DNA of 34,804 bases from Candidatus Colwelliibacteriota bacterium (GCA_023228665.1 JALOAR010000003.1:1-34804), one strand, 5' to 3'; shown: positions 27,678-34,804, numbered from the stretch's first letter. Notes: generated by a model not told the origin, from the letters alone. Translations and numbers: made by a program.

Positions 27678-30116
27678 ATGCCAGAAGAAAAAGACATAAA
27701 AATTGAAGGAGGAACGGTAAAGCCCAGGGAGATAACTGACGAATTAAGGGAGTCTTTCCTTGATTATGCTATGTCGGTTATTGTTGATCGAGCTCTTCCC
27801 GATGTCCGCGACGGGTTAAAACCTGTTCAAAGGAGAATTCTTTGGTCTATGTGGGAGACCGGGCTTACCTCGAGTGCTAAAACCAGAAAATCAGCGACGG
27901 TCGTCGGTGATGTTCTTGGCAAGTACCACCCCCATGGCGATTCTTCCGTTTATGAAGCTATGGTTCGTCTTGCCCAAGACTTTTCTGTTCGTTATCCGCT
28001 TGTAATAGGGCAAGGAAACTTTGGCTCTATTGACGGCGATGGCGCCGCCGCCCACCGTTACACCGAAGCAAAAATGTCTAAAATCTCCGAAGAGCTCCTG
28101 ACGGATATAGACAAAAAGACGGTTGATTTTATGCCTAACTTTGACGGCACCCATAATGAGCCGACTGTTCTTCCCGCTAAAATACCGAATCTTCTTTTAA
28201 ACGGCACTGTTGGCATCGCTGTCGGTATGGCTACCAATATTCCTCCTCATAACCTAAGAGAGGTAATTGATGCTTCTATACATCTTATAGATAATACCGA
28301 TGCTTCATCAGCTGAATTAATGGATTATATTAAAGGTCCGGACTTTCCAACGGGAGGAATAATATATGACAGGAAAGCTATAGCTGAAGCGTATGCTACA
28401 GGTAAAGGAAAAATAACAATACGAGGAGTTGCTGAAACAGATGAAAAAACCATAATCATTACCGAAATACCTTACCAAGTTAATAAGGCGGAGCTTATTA
28501 TTAAAATGGCTAAGCTCGTTCAGGAAAAAAAGATTGAGGGCATTAGGGATATTAGGGATGAATCAGACAAAAACATTCGCATAGTTATCGAGCTTAAAAA
28601 CGATGCCATTCCGCAAAAGATACTGAATAGCCTTTATAAATCAACTGATCTTCAAAAAGATTTTCATTTGAATATGGTGGCTTTAGGCAAAGGGCTAAAG
28701 CCTTCAATTATGTCTGTAAAGGACGTTTTATCTGCCCATATTGAACATCGTCAGGAAGTTGTCAGGAGGAGAACCGAATATGATCTCGCTAAAGCTCGGG
28801 AAAGGGCTCATATACTCGAAGGTCTTGTTAAAGCCATATCGGTAATAGACGATATTATTAAAACTATTAAAAAATCCGCTAATAAGAACGAAGCGAGGGT
28901 TAATCTTGTTAAAAAATTCGATCTTACCGAAATTCAAGCGGAAGCCATATTGGAAATGAAGCTCCATACTCTTGCTGCTCTCGAGAGAGAAAAGCTTGAA
29001 GAAGAATTGAAAGAAAAGATAAAACTTATCAAGAAATTGGAAACATTGCTTCAGAGCGCCAAGGCTATGCTTTCCTTGATAAAGGAAGAATTTATGGAAG
29101 TTAGGGAAAAGCTTGGAGATGAAAGGCGTACTAAAGTTGTTGCTTCTGGGCTTAAAGAATTCAGCGAAGAAGATCTTGTTCCTGAAGAAGAATGCCTTAT
29201 AACTCTTTCTCATGGAGGGTATATAAAGAGGCTTCCTCCTCAAAGCATTAAAAGTCAGCACAGGGGAGGCAAAGGCGTGATCGGCTCAAGCGTTGGCGAC
29301 GAAGATGTGCTTACTCATTTTATTTCCGCCAATACTCATGACAATATTTTGTTCTTTACCGCAAGCGGAAAAGTTCTTCAGACAAAGGTGTACGAAATTC
29401 CGAGCGGTTCCAGGACATCAAAAGGCAAGGCAGTTCACAATTTCCTTGAGATACCGGCGCAAGAAACAATATCTGCAATGGTCGCTTATCCTGCCAGCAA
29501 AAAGAGCGCTGTAGGCTACCTCATTATGGCAACTGAATTAGGTATGGTTAAAAAGACTTCTCTTGAAGAGTTTGGCAATGTGAGGAGAAGCGGCATTATT
29601 GCTATTAACCTTAATAAAGGGGATAGCTTGATAGGGGTTAAGCTTTCTTCAGGCAAAGATGATGTAATTATTGGCACTAAGAAAGGTCTGGCAATTCGCT
29701 TTAAAGAATCGGATGTGCGTCCTATGTCTCGAGCTACCGCCGGAGTTAAGGGGATTTCTCTAAAATCCGGCGATACCGTATCTTCCTTTAATATTATTAC
29801 GGATGGTTTGTCAGGAAGCGCTATGTTCTTAAATGTTATGGAAAAAGGTTATGCAAAACAGACTCTTCTTAAGGAATACAAAACCCAATCTCGCGGAGGA
29901 AAAGGCATAATAACCGCTTCGGTTACGGCAAAAACAGGCGAACTTGTCGCTTCAAGGATAATAACCGACGAAGAGGATCTTATAGCTATTTCCGTAAAGG
30001 GTCAGATATTAAAGACGACTATCAGCTCTGTCCGCAAGACATCGAGAGCCGCTCAAGGAGTTAAGATTATTAATCTCAAAGCGGGAGATAAAGTCGCGGG
30101 AGTTATCTGTTTATAA
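27678..30116 (+). CDS. gyrA: DNA gyrase subunit A
   Basis: GyrA cuts and rejoins DNA in the type IIA gyrase that introduces negative supercoils. The 812-aa protein begins with the winged-helix region LDYAMSVIVDRALPDVRDGLKPVQRRILW. The catalytic tyrosine is Y128 in HRYTEAKMSK. A long coiled coil follows (about 370-500). The C-terminal DNA-wrapping beta-pinwheel has repeated blades (SHGGYIKRLPP, TASGKVLQTKVYEIP, TELGMVKKTSLEEF, TKKGLAIRFKESDVRPMSRATAGVKGI). The second blade may be the GyrA-box equivalent: QHRGGKGVIGSSV. The close QSRGGKGI motif recurs near 745. This strongly favours GyrA over ParC. gyrB is not in the window. Confidence 0.94.
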   Translation: MPEEKDIKIEGGTVKPREITDELRESFLDYAMSVIVDRALPDVRDGLKPVQRRILWSMWETGLTSSAKTRKSATVVGDVLGKYHPHGDSSVYEAMVRLAQDFSVRYPLVIGQGNFGSIDGDGAAAHRYTEAKMSKISEELLTDIDKKTVDFMPNFDGTHNEPTVLPAKIPNLLLNGTVGIAVGMATNIPPHNLREVIDASIHLIDNTDASSAELMDYIKGPDFPTGGIIYDRKAIAEAYATGKGKITIRGVAETDEKTIIITEIPYQVNKAELIIKMAKLVQEKKIEGIRDIRDESDKNIRIVIELKNDAIPQKILNSLYKSTDLQKDFHLNMVALGKGLKPSIMSVKDVLSAHIEHRQEVVRRRTEYDLAKARERAHILEGLVKAISVIDDIIKTIKKSANKNEARVNLVKKFDLTEIQAEAILEMKLHTLAALEREKLEEELKEKIKLIKKLETLLQSAKAMLSLIKEEFMEVREKLGDERRTKVVASGLKEFSEEDLVPEEECLITLSHGGYIKRLPPQSIKSQHRGGKGVIGSSVGDEDVLTHFISANTHDNILFFTASGKVLQTKVYEIPSGSRTSKGKAVHNFLEIPAQETISAMVAYPASKKSAVGYLIMATELGMVKKTSLEEFGNVRRSGIIAINLNKGDSLIGVKLSSGKDDVIIGTKKGLAIRFKESDVRPMSRATAGVKGISLKSGDTVSSFNIITDGLSGSAMFLNVMEKGYAKQTLLKEYKTQSRGGKGIITASVTAKTGELVASRIITDEEDLIAISVKGQILKTTISSVRKTSRAAQGVKIINLKAGDKVAGVICL

Positions 30117-30136
30117 ACTGTTATAATTAAATCGAT

Positions 30137-31345
30137 ATGAATCTATCCAAAAGCCAGCTGATAATATTAGGAGTCGTTGCTTTGGTAGTGATTATATTCG
30201 CCGTAGTGGTTATTACGGGCATTGGTCTTCGCACAGGCGGAGAAAAAGCGTCCCTTACGGTTTGGGGCATAGACAGCGAAAGCGCTTTTGCTCCAGCAAT
30301 AAGCGGTTTTACTAAAGAACGCAGAGGCGTAGAAATAGAATACAAGCAAATACAAGAAGCGAGATACGAAAAGGATCTTATTGATGCTCTCGCTGCGGGA
30401 ACCGGACCGGATATATTTATGTTGCGTTCGGATTGGCTTAGCAAGCATGGAAATAAGATTGTGCCGGCGCCGGAAAATTCCTTGTCTATAGGCAGTTTTA
30501 ATAATAATTTTCCCCAAGTGGCTTCGCAGGATTTTACTTCCGGCAATACGGTCTATGCATCTCCTCTCTACATTGATACTCTCGCCCTTTATTACAATAG
30601 GGATATTTTTGACAAGGAAGGAATAGCTCTTCCTCCTAATACGTGGGATAACTTTAAGACTGCTGTTTCTCGGGGCGTTACCGCTTCTTTCGGCGGATAC
30701 TCTCCGTTGGTTACTAGGGCAACTGATATAATAAATGCTTTATTTATGCAGGCGGGAGCGGACTTAAGCTTGCAGAATAAATCATTTGTCAGATTCTCGG
30801 GATCAGAAGGGGTAAGAGCTCTCGATTTATATACGGACATTAATCCTCCCTCCGTTGATAGTTATTCGGGTTTTGCTGATGAAAGCGTTGGTATGATAAT
30901 TGATTATCAATCGGCAAAGCCGATATTACTTGGCAGAAATCCTTTTCTTAATTTTGGCATAGCGCCTTTGCCTCAATTCAATCCGGGCGCGCCGGTAGTT
31001 CCAGCAAGATATTACGGATTAGCAGTTTCTAATAAATCATCTTCAGAAAGTATTGCTTGGGATTTTGTTTCTTATGCTACCAGCAACCTTTCCGCTGCTG
31101 AAGGGTATCTGCTTGCGACCGGTAGGCCCCCGGCTTTAAGGAGTCTGATACAGGAATATATTAATACCCCGGCCCTTGGCGTTTTTGCTTCGCAGGCGCT
31201 GATAGCCAGGAGCTGGAATATGCCCCCCGTTGAAGAAGTTTCCGAGGTGTTCAATACAATGATACAATCAGTATTGAGCGGAGAAAATAATATAAGAGAA
31301 GCTCTTACCCAGGCAGAGCTTAGTATAAATAATATCATTCGCTAA
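30137..31345 (+). CDS. Membrane-anchored extracellular solute-binding protein (family 1-like)
   Basis: The 402-aa protein has a single N-terminal hydrophobic helix (about 8-27) without a lipobox cysteine, so it is anchored by the helix. A type-1 solute-binding fold follows: LTVWGIDSESAFAPAISGFTKERRGVEIEYKQ, then LAAGTGPDIFMLRSDWL, YYNRDIFDKEGIALPPNTWDNFK and FMQAGADL, as in sugar-binding proteins of ABC importers. No permease or ATPase gene is adjacent. It is followed immediately by three pilin-like genes, which suggests a role at the cell surface rather than in a standard transporter. A TATAAT at 30122-30127 just before the ATG indicates a short-leader promoter. Confidence 0.85.
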   Translation: MNLSKSQLIILGVVALVVIIFAVVVITGIGLRTGGEKASLTVWGIDSESAFAPAISGFTKERRGVEIEYKQIQEARYEKDLIDALAAGTGPDIFMLRSDWLSKHGNKIVPAPENSLSIGSFNNNFPQVASQDFTSGNTVYASPLYIDTLALYYNRDIFDKEGIALPPNTWDNFKTAVSRGVTASFGGYSPLVTRATDIINALFMQAGADLSLQNKSFVRFSGSEGVRALDLYTDINPPSVDSYSGFADESVGMIIDYQSAKPILLGRNPFLNFGIAPLPQFNPGAPVVPARYYGLAVSNKSSSESIAWDFVSYATSNLSAAEGYLLATGRPPALRSLIQEYINTPALGVFASQALIARSWNMPPVEEVSEVFNTMIQSVLSGENNIREALTQAELSINNIIR

Positions 31346-31352
31346 AAAAACT

Positions 31353-31700
31353 ATGGCATGCACAATAAAACCATATAGCTTTTCAACGGGCATTACGCCG
31401 GAAAAATTCCAAGGATCTGAAGTGACAAATCTTTCAGCTAACTGGTGTGATTTTTTACAGATAGCAAGCAATATCATAGGTTTCCTTTATACCTTGATTA
31501 TTCCTCTTGCCGTATTAATGGTTGTTTGGGGAGGGTTTAATTTAATGATTGCTTCAGGCGACGAAACTCGCATTAAGAGGGGAAAGACTATAATAAAGTC
31601 AGCGATAATTGGCGTAGTTATATCTCTCGGGGCAGGTATCCTTATCGGCACTATTTTTAAGGCAATAGGGGTAGATGCATCAATAATACCTTGGTTATAA
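31353..31700 (+). CDS. T4SS-pilin-like two-helix membrane protein 1
   Basis: The 115-aa protein has two membrane helices (about 39-61 and 80-102) separated by a short charged loop, SGDETRIKRGK. A W-G-G-x-x-x-M-x-A-x-G-D-E pattern ends the first helix. This is the layout of the small pilin-like proteins (TrbC/VirB2 type, often annotated as T4SS pilin) common in CPR genomes. Two Cys (3 and 32) lie in the N-terminal extracytoplasmic part. It starts seven nt after the solute-binding protein stop. Confidence 0.7.
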   Translation: MACTIKPYSFSTGITPEKFQGSEVTNLSANWCDFLQIASNIIGFLYTLIIPLAVLMVVWGGFNLMIASGDETRIKRGKTIIKSAIIGVVISLGAGILIGTIFKAIGVDASIIPWL

Positions 31701-31717
31701 AATAAATATTAAAAACG

Positions 31718-32080
31718 ATGAATATTTTTTATAAGGTTATAAATAAGATATTAAACATTAATGTAACCAATGCTCAGTTAAGTGGAGGTAATAATTCTGG
31801 TAATAGTGGTCTAGATTACACAATAATTAATCCGCTTAGTATGTCAGGAAGCAGCGTTGCGGACATAGTTGATGCTGTTGTTGATTTACTGTTAAAGATA
31901 GGTGCTCCGATTGCCGCCCTTATGTATATCTGGGCCGGTTTCCAATTCCTTACTGCTGGCGGAGATGAAAAAAAGATAAGCACCGCCAAGAAGACTTTAG
32001 TCTGGACTACTATCGGCATAGCTGTCTTAGTTTTATCAAAAGGAATAATACTGTCTGTAGAAACTCTTCTTACGCCTTAG
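31718..32080 (+). CDS. T4SS-pilin-like two-helix membrane protein 2
   Basis: The 120-aa protein is a distant paralogue of the preceding one. A Gly/Asn/Ser-rich N-terminal segment (20-45) is followed by helices at about 58-80 and 93-114. The loop is TAGGDEKKISTAKK and an I-W-A-G-x-x-F-L pattern ends helix one. Asparagine-rich sequence between the start and the first helix could be exposed. The start ATG lies 17 nt after the previous stop without a clear Shine-Dalgarno sequence. Confidence 0.7.
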   Translation: MNIFYKVINKILNINVTNAQLSGGNNSGNSGLDYTIINPLSMSGSSVADIVDAVVDLLLKIGAPIAALMYIWAGFQFLTAGGDEKKISTAKKTLVWTTIGIAVLVLSKGIILSVETLLTP

Positions 32081-32084
32081 TTTT

Positions 32085-32114
32085 TGGACAATTATTAAAA
32101 AACTTTGCTATAAT
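32085..32114 (+). promoter_or_regulatory. Promoter before the third pilin-like gene
   Basis: A perfect -10 TATAAT (32109-32114), preceded by TGC as an extended -10, has a -35-like TGGACA (32085-32090) 18 nt upstream. The start would be near 32121, leaving a leader of about 46 nt. Confidence 0.6.
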
Positions 32115-32166
32115 CCAACAATAAAATAAAAAGGTCGCCATCGTGTTATGTTGACGATATAAAAAA

Positions 32167-32481
32167 GTGAAAAATAAAATATTAAATTCTATAATTCCGG
32201 CAGTCGCTTTAGCTCAAACCCCGCCTGTAGTGCCTTCCGCATCTGTTTCGAGTATTCAAGATATCTTAGATCTAGCAGATAGGATCGTCGGGTGGGCTTT
32301 TGCCTTTTTCTTTGCCCTCGCGGCATTCTTTATTCTTTGGGCCGCTTACGATTACCTTACGGCCGGAGGAGCCGAAGCTAAATTGACTTCAGCTAAAAAC
32401 AAGCTTATCTATGCAGCTGTAGGTATTGGTATTGCGCTTGTAGCAAGGAGTGTTGTTACTATCGTGCAGACCTTTATTTAA
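32167..32481 (+). CDS. T4SS-pilin-like two-helix membrane protein 3, GTG start
   Basis: The 104-aa protein starts at GTG with a signal-like MKNKILNSIIPAVALAQTPP. A cleavage after ALA would leave Gln as the first residue. Two helices follow (about 38-62 and 78-101) with the loop YLTAGGAEAKLTSAKNK, closely matching protein 2. A separate extended -10 promoter lies 46-60 nt upstream, so it can be expressed apart from the first two. The 46-nt leader contains a small hairpin (ATCGT...ACGAT, about 32142-32160). A terminator ends the cluster. Confidence 0.72.
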   Translation: MKNKILNSIIPAVALAQTPPVVPSASVSSIQDILDLADRIVGWAFAFFFALAAFFILWAAYDYLTAGGAEAKLTSAKNKLIYAAVGIGIALVARSVVTIVQTFI

Positions 32482-32507
32482 TAGGCAACTAAAATTTATG
32501 TAAAAAA

Positions 32508-32536
32508 AGACCCCTTGTTTTCACTTGGGGTTTTTT
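32508..32536 (+). terminator. Terminator after the pilin-like cluster
   Basis: ACCCC (32510-32514) pairs with GGGGT (32527-32531) around a 12-nt loop, with flanking A/T pairs extending the stem, and a T run follows. The A run on the left side also allows termination on the minus strand. Confidence 0.7.
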
Positions 32537-32548
32537 GTTTTAAATCAA

Positions 32549-32971
32549 TTATTCAACTGTCACCTCTATCATTACAGAATTATCTGCAGATGGATTATAA
32601 ACTTTAAAAGCCTTTCGGTTTCCGACATCTTCTTTCATTCCTGGCTCATAAGTAATTTGTTTTCCATCAGAAAACTTAACTTTTACCTTATCGGATGAAT
32701 AGAATGTCCATTGGCCTCCGCATATTATCCAAGAAGTCCATTTTAGTGGAGGAACTTCAATATTAGCTGTCTTGCCTGAAGCAATCTTAACATTTGGCAT
32801 AGAGCTTTTTTCTTCCGCTCCGACCAAATTTCTCGCTTCCGAAACAGTCTTTTTTAAGCCGTTGCCGGATGAGCTGTTATTCCCGCCAAAGAGAGAAATA
32901 ATTCCAACAGCCAAACAAATTATAACCAGCCAAGTCGCTACTTTTTTGATAATCTTCTTTAGCCTATCCAT
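32549..32971 (-). CDS. Membrane-anchored unknown protein, partner of SPFH gene
   Basis: The 140-aa protein has a basic start (MDRLKKIIKK), one membrane helix (about 12-29) and a Gly/Ser/Asn-rich linker. A beta-rich extracytoplasmic domain follows (KIASGKTANIEVPPLKWTSWIICGGQWTFYSSDKVKVKFSDGKQITY). The pattern is of a small ligand- or surface-binding domain that I cannot name. Its ATG shares a base with the TAA of the SPFH gene (TAATG), and an AGGAGGTG lies eight nt before it, encoded by the last Gly-Gly codons of that gene. It is therefore strictly coupled to the SPFH protein. Confidence 0.75.
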   Translation of the reverse strand: MDRLKKIIKKVATWLVIICLAVGIISLFGGNNSSSGNGLKKTVSEARNLVGAEEKSSMPNVKIASGKTANIEVPPLKWTSWIICGGQWTFYSSDKVKVKFSDGKQITYEPGMKEDVGNRKAFKVYNPSADNSVMIEVTVE

Positions 32972-34092
32972 TATTTCCCACCTCCTGAATTTCCAAAGAT
33001 ATTAAGAAGCATTTTTACAGAGTTCACAGTTTCCGATGAGAGATTAATTTTCTTCTCATCAATATTCTTCGATATTTTACCTCTCTCGGTCTGGATCAGC
33101 TCAAGCGCCTGTTCTGAAGTTAGCCCCTCAATGTTTTTTGTGAGCATATCAACCATATCTTTAATGTGATTAAGTTCAAGCTGTTCTCCTCTTTTTTGCA
33201 ATTCTTCCTTTGCTTGCTCGTCTGCGGCTTCTTTTGTGTTTCCTGCGGGGCTTATTTCAGATAAATTAAGCCTATGGATGATTATTCCTAAAGAAGAAAT
33301 ACTGTGATTTCCTTTTCCTTGGCTTAATTCTTCGACAACCTCCCTTAATTCTTTCACTGACTCTGAAAGAGCAAGCACTTCTTCAGGGTTTAATTCCTCT
33401 CTAAATTTCTTTTCAAGCTTTTCCCAAGATTTTCCCCATTTAGCTTCTTCAATTTTATTCGGTTCAATCTTAGGATTAGAAAAATATTTAATTAGTGTAG
33501 CTGTTGGTATCAGTGAATTTATTTCACTAATATTTTCTCCTAATAATGTTTTTGCCAGTATCGCCTTCGCTTCCCCATTGGCTGATACTGCCTCTTCCCA
33601 GTCTTGAGGCCCTTCATTATTAGACCTGATCCAAGTCCTTATTCTTTCCGACGCAATATCTTTTAGAATTGATTTAACGCCTTTCTCTCCGCCTGAATTT
33701 AGAAATGACTTTAAATTTTTCGTATCAGGGGAAAAGATTATTGACATATCTACTTGAATACTTGCGTTATCAAGCGTTATAAACGTATCTTTAGGAACAT
33801 CAAAATTTATCCTCGTTACGTTTATTGGTATCACGTCAAAAATAATCTTGTTTAGAGGTAAAAATCTTATCCCTTCATCTAGCACCTCGTCAGTTCTTTT
33901 TCCAAAAAAAGTGACCACTCCGCAATGCGGGGGATTTGATGGTATATTTACCAATCCATGGTAAATAAAGAGTGCTGACAATGCGATTATAGCCGCCAAA
34001 GCGAACCATATAACTCCTGTCAATGAATTAACTATCACCCCGATTAAAATAATCGAAGTAAAGACTACCAAGGTTATTAAACTTCTTCTCAT
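32971..34092 (-). CDS. SPFH/band-7 domain membrane protein
   Basis: The 373-aa protein has two N-terminal membrane helices (about 5-25 and 28-46). An SPFH/band-7 domain follows: PPHCGVVTFFGKRTDEVLDEGIRFLPLNKIIFDVIPINVTRINFDVP...TLDNASIQVDMSIIFSPD. A long charged helical region extends from about 205 to 340 (KKFREELNPEEVLALSESVKELREVVEEL), as in stomatin/flotillin-type proteins, which form membrane ring or cage assemblies. The extended Gly-rich end (NSGGGK) encodes the ribosome-binding site of the next gene. An AAGGAG sits about eight nt before the ATG and a sigma-70-like promoter lies upstream. The usual NfeD partner is absent. Instead the coupled partner is the small membrane protein downstream. 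Confidence 0.8.
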   Translation of the reverse strand: MRRSLITLVVFTSIILIGVIVNSLTGVIWFALAAIIALSALFIYHGLVNIPSNPPHCGVVTFFGKRTDEVLDEGIRFLPLNKIIFDVIPINVTRINFDVPKDTFITLDNASIQVDMSIIFSPDTKNLKSFLNSGGEKGVKSILKDIASERIRTWIRSNNEGPQDWEEAVSANGEAKAILAKTLLGENISEINSLIPTATLIKYFSNPKIEPNKIEEAKWGKSWEKLEKKFREELNPEEVLALSESVKELREVVEELSQGKGNHSISSLGIIIHRLNLSEISPAGNTKEAADEQAKEELQKRGEQLELNHIKDMVDMLTKNIEGLTSEQALELIQTERGKISKNIDEKKINLSSETVNSVKMLLNIFGNSGGGK

Positions 34093-34150
34093 TTCGAATC
34101 AACTCCTTCTTATTAATTTTTTAAACTGCAGTCCTTTTTAGGATGGTCTA

Positions 34151-34179
34151 AACATATCATAAATTAACAAAATTGTCAA
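34151..34179 (-). promoter_or_regulatory. Sigma-70-like promoter for the SPFH operon
   Basis: On the minus strand -35 TTGACA (34174-34179), a 17-nt spacer and -10 TATGTT (34151-34156) are present. The predicted start is about 50 nt before the ATG, leaving space for the AAGGAG ribosome-binding site. Confidence 0.65.
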
Positions 34180-34262
34180 GCTAAAATAAGTTATATAAAT
34201 AGCTTAAAAAACAGGAATAATCTGCTTTTTCCTTATCTTTCTTAATTTCTTCTCGGATGACA

Positions 34263-34287
34263 TAAAAAACACCCAAAAGGGCGTTTT
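34263..34287 (-). terminator. Terminator of the tRNA-Leu transcript
   Basis: GGGCGTTTT (34279-34287) pairs with AAAACACCC (34266-34274) over a 4-base A loop. On the minus strand a T run follows. It lies downstream of tRNA-Leu and the structured region on the same strand. Confidence 0.7.
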
Positions 34288-34299
34288 GCCTGCCTCGTT

Positions 34300-34327
34300 A
34301 CAATAAAAAACCTTTTTTTTTTATTGT
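34300..34327. repeat. A/T-only hairpin
   Basis: ACAATAAAAAA (34300-34310) and TTTTTTATTGT (34317-34327) are perfectly complementary. It lies between the structured region and the terminator. Confidence 0.5.
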
Positions 34328-34335
34328 TTTTACGG

Positions 34336-34527
34336 GTGCTCCCGAGAGGAATTTCACTGCTCGCCGTGACCTACCGGTCGGCTGCGCCTCAGAAACCCAC
34401 GGTTTCTGACGACCTCGTAAGACTCGGTCTAATTTCCTACACGGGAGACCGTTTAGAACGTTCTCCCGGCCCCTCTCAACGTTCAAGTCCTCTTTTTGGG
34501 AGCCTTTTATCCCCACACAAAGTGGGG
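34336..34527 (-). other. Structured tRNA-derived mosaic downstream of tRNA-Leu
   Basis: The region is GC-richer than its surroundings and has no gene. Hairpins on the minus strand are CCCCAC/GTGGGG (34511-34527), CGGGAGA/TCTCCCG (34442-34468), GGTTTCTGA paired with TCAGAAACC (about 34390-34411) and a GCCGACC/GGTcaCGGC arm. The segment CTCCCG at 34442-34447 can instead pair with CGGGAG at 34339-34344. GTGCTCCCGAGAGGA at 34336-34350 exactly repeats the tRNA-Leu 3' end at 34535-34549. GTTCAAGTCCTCT near 34480-34493 is the tRNA T-arm sequence in the reverse orientation. It is not a proper tRNA (no TTCRA loop in place). Confidence 0.5.
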
Positions 34528-34535
34528 AATATCAG

Positions 34536-34618
34536 TGCTCCCGAGAGGACTTGAACCTCTACTCCTTTCGGAACATGGTCCTAAACCATGCGCGTCTACC
34601 AAATTCCGCCACGGGAGC
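34536..34618 (-). tRNA. tRNA-Leu (anticodon UAG)
   Basis: A class II tRNA on the minus strand. The acceptor GCTCCCG pairs with CGGGAGC, and the D arm contains GGTAGACGCG. The anticodon stem CATGG/CCATG holds loop TTTAGGA with anticodon TAG. A long variable arm follows (TTCCGAAAGGAGT). The T arm is AGAGG TTCAAGT CCTCT. The discriminator is A and no CCA is encoded. Confidence 0.94.
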
Positions 34619-34628
34619 GATTAGAAAA

Positions 34629-34657
34629 ATTATCTTTCAAATAGGCATAAATCGCAA
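34629..34657 (-). promoter_or_regulatory. Promoter for tRNA-Leu
   Basis: On the minus strand -35 TTGCGA (34652-34657), a 17-nt spacer and -10 GATAAT (34629-34634) are present, ending ten bases before the mature tRNA 5' end at 34618. Confidence 0.55.
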
Positions 34658-34704
34658 ATTTTTACTTGGTTATGCCGGTTTGTCATGTTATATATTGATT
34701 ATAA

Positions 34705-34804
34705 ATGGATATCGTCGTAGGTATAGACAATATCACTTCAGCTGAAGAGCTTCGTCCTCTCGCTGATGCGGGGGCTGATGAGTTCTACGTTGGTTATATT
34801 CCTA
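34705..34804 (+). CDS. Start of a U32-peptidase-like gene, 3' end outside window
   Basis: The visible 33 codons read MDIVVGIDNITSAEELRPLADAGADEFYVGYIP. The pattern (a strand, then S-A-E-E-L-x-x-L-x-x-A-G-A-D-E-F-Y-V-G) is the opening of U32-family peptidase-like TIM-barrel proteins, in which AGADEVYVG is typical. These include collagenase-like proteins and tRNA- or ubiquinone-hydroxylating relatives, so the activity cannot be stated. The ATG has no Shine-Dalgarno sequence and follows an AT-rich stretch, in line with the leaderless style of the core genes here. Confidence 0.55.
   Translation, partial: MDIVVGIDNITSAEELRPLADAGADEFYVGYIP

Noticed and set aside
34339..34447. A second complete tRNA after tRNA-Leu
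   Set aside because: Acceptor-like ends pair, but there is no TTCRA T loop or valid anticodon arm, and the length is about 109 nt.
34324..34554. Open frames through the tRNA-Leu downstream structure on both strands
   Set aside because: They run through tRNA copies and hairpins and show no protein features.

Overview
The window looks like the replication-origin-proximal part of a chromosome from a reduced-genome bacterium of the Patescibacteria/CPR type (Parcubacteria-like is my best guess). The reasons are low G+C with heavy use of AUA codons, short versions of universal proteins, a stand-alone 5'-3' exonuclease instead of a full DNA polymerase I, several small two-helix proteins of the type-IV-secretion-pilin-like family, a membrane-anchored solute-binding protein with no permease beside it, and tightly packed genes. 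TGA is used as a normal stop (for example at 23711-23713, just before a terminator), so the recoded CPR lineages are unlikely.

Region 1 (1-5.1 kb) is the classical origin locus. jag/khpB, yidC, rnpA and rpmH run leftward and dnaA and dnaN run rightward. DnaA boxes lie between rpmH and dnaA and, more densely, between dnaA and dnaN. Region 2 (5.1-16.7 kb) holds housekeeping genes: a class A penicillin-binding protein, a 51-aa acidic protein, ruvC, yebC, a GspE/PilB ATPase, ruvB, tsaE, a 5'-3' exonuclease, an orphan histidine kinase, mutM, a split holA, and rpsT. Between gspE and ruvB, on the minus strand, is a probable stand-alone structured RNA of about 150 nt with its own sigma-70-like promoter and a U-run end.

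Region 3 (16.9-19.7 kb) is the most unusual part. Eleven 16-bp palindromes resembling the ParB site parS recur every 41-43 bp (one gap of 29 bp). They are followed by an inverted repeat and a tight DnaA-box cluster, then a sugar nucleotidyltransferase and an unknown gene. Beyond these lie a partial copy of the same repeat block and two more palindromes, 84 bp apart (2 x 42) and in the opposite orientation. I read this as a candidate centromere-like/initiator-binding locus about 14 kb from dnaA. No ParB is visible here, so the binding protein is unknown.

Region 4 (19.7-24.1 kb) carries an RNHCP zinc-ribbon protein, a membrane-anchored unknown, an AlkD-like protein, PRPP synthetase, tRNA-Val(UAC), tRNA-Ile(UAU) and two unknown genes. 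Several genes here have strong Shine-Dalgarno sequences, individual promoters and terminators. That contrasts with the core genes, many of which have a -10 box almost touching the start codon and no Shine-Dalgarno sequence (leaderless style). Region 5 (24.1-32.5 kb) holds ftsH, an S1-domain protein, an MBL-like protein, gyrA, a solute-binding protein and three tandem pilin-like proteins. Region 6 (32.5-34.8 kb) has a two-gene SPFH/band-7 operon, then tRNA-Leu(UAG) with a downstream structured stretch that reuses tRNA acceptor and T-arm sequences, and the start of a U32-peptidase-like gene cut by the window edge.

All family calls come from reading motifs by eye; no database search or folding program was run.
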